Positions 32,521 to 34,896 of a stretch of 34,896 nucleotides of DNA are shown in pieces. Numbering within the stretch: the stretch's first letter is position 1; each line of letters opens with the position of its first letter. Source of the DNA: Clostridiales bacterium UBA1728 (GTDB lineage Bacteria > Bacillota > Clostridia > Oscillospirales > Oscillospiraceae). The notes under the pieces were generated by a model, which saw only the letters and a list, made by a program, of their open reading frames with translations, searched no databases and was not told where the DNA came from. The DNA is taken from positions 1 to 34,896 of the forward strand of contig DCIK01000001.1 in the NCBI GenBank assembly GCA_002315975.1, given 5' to 3'. Both the position numbers and the translations under genes were made by a program.

Positions 32521-33366
32521 CTATTCGTGGATGTGGGTGTGGGCGTTAATGTGGTCGATGCAGTAGCAGTGGTAGCCGCTGCAGCGGGAGCAGTAGCGGA
32601 ACTCCAGCTTGGGGTCGCTGACATCCGTGCGGCCGCAGACCTCGCATTTGAAGAAGTAGGGGGCGGCCTTACGCTCGGCGTTGATGCGCTCTGCCTCGCG
32701 CTTGAAGTTCACGGTTTTCGGCCGCTGCACCTTCGGACGGCGGCGGAGGGTGGAGAACAGGTCGTCCCAGCAGAAGATCAGGCAGTTGAGCACCGCCACC
32801 ACCGGCAGCAGATTGGCGGGGAAGGCGATGGTGAAAATGTCGTAGAGGAAAAGCGCCGCATCCACATAGGCCAGCCATTTGATCTTAATGGGGATGATCA
32901 TGAACAGCAGCACCCTCTGCTCCCCGTTGAGGGCGGCAAAGGAGAAGAACATACTCAGGTAGATGTAATAGGCCGACACGGAAAGGTTGATGCCCCTGAT
33001 CAGGTACAGGGCAAAGCCGCAGAGCACCGTCAGCAGGATGCCCGAGAAGAAGTAGAGAGTAAAGCGGGCACTGCCCCACTCCCGCTCCAGCGTGTGACCG
33101 ATGAAGTAATAGAAGTAGAGGAAGATCAGCGTCCAGAGCCCCGAGGAGTTGGGAATCAGGGTGAAGGTAATGAGCCGCCAGAGCTGCCCCCGCAGGATCA
33201 GCGCGGGAGAGAACAGCAGGTAGCTCCTGAAAAGGCCGGTGGTGTCCATCAGGGAGAAGAGGAACACCGCCGCATTGCCGATGCAGACATAGAGCATCAG
33301 ATTGCTGATGCCGAAACGGGGATGCTTCACACAGAAGCGGTCGATGGCGCGTTGAAGCTTATGCAT
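32521..33366 (-). CDS. rhomboid-fold membrane protein with C-terminal zinc-binding cysteines, probably not a protease
   Basis: 281 aa, ATG 33366 after AGGAGG. Six hydrophobic segments between about residues 20 and 200. The loop QLWRLITFTLIPN and the stretch YYFIGHTLEREWGSARF resemble the WR and L-E-x-x-x-G-x-x-R-F landmarks of rhomboids. The catalytic GxSG is absent: the matching helix reads INLSVSAYYIYL, and no His lies in the last segment. After residue 205 the tail is cytoplasmic and carries C241-x2-C244 and C259-x2-C262, then CYCIDHINAHTHIH, enough ligands for one or two zinc sites. I infer a non-proteolytic rhomboid relative. It starts 35 bp after the repressor gene with no terminator between. 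Confidence 0.75.
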   Translation of the reverse strand: MHKLQRAIDRFCVKHPRFGISNLMLYVCIGNAAVFLFSLMDTTGLFRSYLLFSPALILRGQLWRLITFTLIPNSSGLWTLIFLYFYYFIGHTLEREWGSARFTLYFFSGILLTVLCGFALYLIRGINLSVSAYYIYLSMFFSFAALNGEQRVLLFMIIPIKIKWLAYVDAALFLYDIFTIAFPANLLPVVAVLNCLIFCWDDLFSTLRRRPKVQRPKTVNFKREAERINAERKAAPYFFKCEVCGRTDVSDPKLEFRYCSRCSGYHCYCIDHINAHTHIHE

Positions 33367-33401
33367 GGAAAGGAAACCTCCTATTTGAGATGGGGAAAAA
33401 C

Positions 33402-34160
33402 TCAGACTTCGGGGAGGGGGATGCGATTCTTCAGCAGAACCTTGCCGTAGCAGCAGAAGCTCTTACCGGAGGAGGCCGGGAAGCTGAGGTCGGCATCGGC
33501 GCGGGCGCGGTTCAGGGATAGCAGGTAGACATTGCCCTCGCTGTCCCGGAGGAACTGCTTGCAGACCATGCCGCTGTCGGCATAGAAGATGCCCACATCG
33601 CCGTCCCGCAGGTCGATGGAGCGGGCACAGCAGACGATGTCACCGTCGTGGATATAGGGCTCCATACTGTCACCGGCGATGCGGGCGGCAAAGTCCGCGC
33701 CGCTGTCGGCATCCACGGCCAGATCCTCATAATCCTCCCCCGGCTGGGGCGAGGGTATACCGGCGGCAGCCAGAAAATGATAGAGCGGAATAATGCGGCT
33801 TTGCCTTTTCACGGGCGGAGCCGCTTCTTCTTCGTTAAAGGCGGCGGCAATGCGCAGAAGACGGGCGCGATCCCGCTCGTCCATGCCGCGGTAGAGCGTC
33901 AGCAGCCGCCCCTCCGCGTCAGCCCGGTCGGTCTCCTGCTCGCCCAAAAGGCCGCAGGCGCGGAGAAAGGCCGCCACCTCCGTGCCGTAGAGGTCCAGCA
34001 GACGGAAAAGGGAAATGCAGTCGATGCGGGTATAGCCCCGCTCCCAATTGGAGATGGCCTGGGGCGTGACACCTAAGAATTTTGCGGCGTCGCTCTGGCT
34101 CTTTTTCGCCCGGACGCGTTCCTGATGCAGAACCTCGATGAGCTTATCGTTTTCCGTCAT
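33402..34160 (-). CDS. phage-type repressor: XRE helix-turn-helix plus S24 self-cleaving domain
   Basis: 252 aa, ATG 34160 with AAAAGGAGG upstream. Residues 10-60 form the DNA-binding domain: KKSQSDAAKFLGVTPQAISNWERGYT is a clear HTH. A linker to about 120 follows, then a LexA/CI-like peptidase domain with a likely Ala133-Gly134 cleavage bond (AAAGIP), catalytic S165 in GDSMEP and K201 in MVCKQF. This is the design of repressors that cleave themselves after RecA activation, so DNA damage should derepress the genes under its control. Its promoter and that of the terminase genes diverge from a shared region with palindromic operators. Confidence 0.92.
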   Translation of the reverse strand: MTENDKLIEVLHQERVRAKKSQSDAAKFLGVTPQAISNWERGYTRIDCISLFRLLDLYGTEVAAFLRACGLLGEQETDRADAEGRLLTLYRGMDERDRARLLRIAAAFNEEEAAPPVKRQSRIIPLYHFLAAAGIPSPQPGEDYEDLAVDADSGADFAARIAGDSMEPYIHDGDIVCCARSIDLRDGDVGIFYADSGMVCKQFLRDSEGNVYLLSLNRARADADLSFPASSGKSFCCYGKVLLKNRIPLPEV

Positions 34161-34189
34161 GGCTCGTGCCTCCTTTTATGATTAAAGCA

Positions 34190-34218
34190 AGTATAGCGGA
34201 TTTCTCCTATGGTGTCAA
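34190..34218 (-). promoter_or_regulatory. promoter of the repressor gene
   Basis: On the minus strand, TTGACA (34218-34213) and TATACT (34195-34190) with a 17-bp spacer. The -35 lies inside the imperfect operator 34214-34230, so the repressor may control itself. Confidence 0.8.
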
Positions 34219-34230
34219 CAAATTATTTAG
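34214..34230. promoter_or_regulatory. imperfect operator-like site at the repressor promoter
   Basis: Matches the perfect palindrome at 34278-34294 in 13 of 17 positions, including the left half TCAACAAATT. Overlaps the -35 box of the repressor promoter. Confidence 0.55.
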
Positions 34231-34239
34231 AAAAAACAC

Positions 34240-34268
34240 TTGACAATAAACGGAATGTGTAGTATAAT
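34240..34268 (+). promoter_or_regulatory. consensus promoter of the terminase operon
   Basis: TTGACA (34240-34245) and TATAAT (34263-34268), 17-bp spacer: a perfect match to the housekeeping consensus. Unrepressed, it would be very strong. Confidence 0.88.
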
Positions 34269-34277
34269 CCGGCTCAC

Positions 34278-34294
34278 ATCAACAAATTGTTGAT
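34278..34294. promoter_or_regulatory. perfect 17-bp palindromic operator
   Basis: ATCAACAA-A-TTGTTGAT, placed about 10 bp after the -10 box of the terminase promoter, where a bound repressor would block transcription. Confidence 0.75.
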
Positions 34295-34315
34295 GATATT
34301 GAAAGGGGGATGGAA

Positions 34316-34624
34316 ATGCAGGAGGGAAAAAGCGAAGATAAGCTCAAACGGCGCCGACGAAGGAAAATCAAACCGGAGCAGGTGCAGCAGCGGCTGCTGG
34401 AGATTGCCGACCGCTGCATGGAGGCGGAGCCCAAGCGAATCTACAACAAGTCCACGAAGCAGTGGGAGGAGGCAGGTACCTACGAATTCGACGCGGCCAA
34501 CGCTATCCGGGCGCTGACGGAGATCGGCAAGTATCTGGGTGTGGGCGACAAGGGAGACAAGGGCGAAGAGGGCAGCACGGAGCTGCACATCGACTTCGGG
34601 GAGCACGAGGACTATGCAAAATAA
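34316..34624 (+). CDS. probable phage terminase small subunit, short form
   Basis: 102 aa from ATG 34316, preferred because AAAGGGGG (34302-34309) is six bases upstream; the ATG at 34310 touches that site. The sequence starts with a basic patch (KLKRRRRRKIK), then a helical part ending in YEFDAANAIRALTEIGKYLGVGDKGD, which resembles the A-x-K-A-L-E-x-x-G-K-x-L-G helix of terminase small subunits. The usual N-terminal HTH that recognises DNA is missing, so this is either a short type or a truncated one. The large subunit gene overlaps its end by 11 bp, which supports the call. Confidence 0.6.
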   Translation: MQEGKSEDKLKRRRRRKIKPEQVQQRLLEIADRCMEAEPKRIYNKSTKQWEEAGTYEFDAANAIRALTEIGKYLGVGDKGDKGEEGSTELHIDFGEHEDYAK

Positions 34625-34896
34625 GTCCTTTTGCCTGATCCCCAACGAGAAGCAGAAGCGGTTTTTTCTGGCGAGAGAGCGCTACATCGCCTACGGGGGT
34701 GCCCGGGGCGGCGGCAAGAGCTGGGCTGTGCGCGCCAAGGCGCTGCTGCTGAGTCTGGAGTACCCGGGCATCCGGCTGCTGATTATCCGGCGCACCCTGC
34801 CGGAGCTGGAGGAGAACCACATCCGGCCTCTCCGCGCTCTCATCGGCGAGGCGGCGGAGTACCGGGACAAGGACAAGAGCTTCCGCTTTCCCAAGG
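34614..34896 (+). CDS. phage terminase large subunit, 5' part only
   Basis: ATG 34614 opens a frame that runs off the window, giving 94 residues. NEKQKRFFLARERYIAYGGARGGGKSWAVR contains the Walker A motif GGARGGGKS of terminase ATPases at residues 28-36, and LLIIRRTLPELEENHIRPL is the following conserved strand and adenine-motif region. Terminase large subunit packages DNA into capsids using ATP and cuts concatemers with its C-terminal nuclease, which would lie beyond the window. It is the second gene of an operon under the consensus promoter at 34240. Confidence 0.88.
   Translation, partial: MQNKSFCLIPNEKQKRFFLARERYIAYGGARGGGKSWAVRAKALLLSLEYPGIRLLIIRRTLPELEENHIRPLRALIGEAAEYRDKDKSFRFPK

Overview
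The window looks like a chromosomal segment from a GC-rich anaerobic Firmicute (class Clostridia). A gut Oscillospirales relative such as the Flavonifractor/Intestinimonas group is my best guess. The reasons are a clostridial CODH/acetyl-CoA synthase (Wood-Ljungdahl) operon, HrcA/CIRCE-type groESL control, HemZ, short paired chromate transporters, AGGAGG ribosome sites, and many intergenic palindromic repeats of a type I associate with gut Clostridia. The lineage is inference; no rRNA or tRNA gene is visible.

Layout. 1-2485 (minus): the 3'-truncated end of an rlmD-type rRNA methyltransferase, preceded by an AT-rich acyltransferase-3 membrane protein that looks acquired. 2550-3842: a paired palindromic element, then a two-gene chromate transporter operon. 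3915-5342: a lipoprotein of unknown role whose ribosome site lies inside the terminator of the previous operon. 5401-5568: tandem palindromic repeats. 5611-18878 (plus): metF, then acsD-acsC-acsE-cooS-cooC-acsB, an internal terminator, and a second block of a His-rich small protein, CooT, a 72-aa orphan, a CooC/AcsF-like ATPase, acsV and a DUF3786 protein. 18926-24599 (minus): phosphodiester glycosidase and an orphan membrane protein, then XpaC-like, YdcF-like, barnase and barstar genes. 24949-28653 (plus): hemZ, a uridine-kinase-like gene and an RlmL-like methyltransferase flanked by inverted structured repeats. 28933-30861 (minus): groEL and groES with CIRCE. 31193-33366 (minus): a CapA-like protein and a rhomboid-fold protein lacking the usual catalytic motif. 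33402-34896: a CI/LexA-type repressor diverging from terminase small and large subunit genes, the start of a prophage-like element cut by the window end.

How the genes work together. MetF makes methyl-THF. AcsE moves the methyl group to the corrinoid protein AcsCD, CooS supplies CO from CO2, and AcsB joins methyl, CO and CoA into acetyl-CoA. CooC, the second ATPase, CooT and probably the His-rich protein serve nickel delivery, and AcsV reactivates the corrinoid. The catalytic genes have much stricter arginine codon use than the accessory genes, and a strong terminator separates the two blocks, so high catalytic and lower maturation dosage seems built in.

Best leads for something undescribed: the small unnamed proteins in the nickel block (14869-15516), the structured intergenic repeats with compensatory base changes (27390-27435 and 28804-28849; 2550-2623 and 32492-32520), and the repressor/terminase pair with no early phage genes between them.
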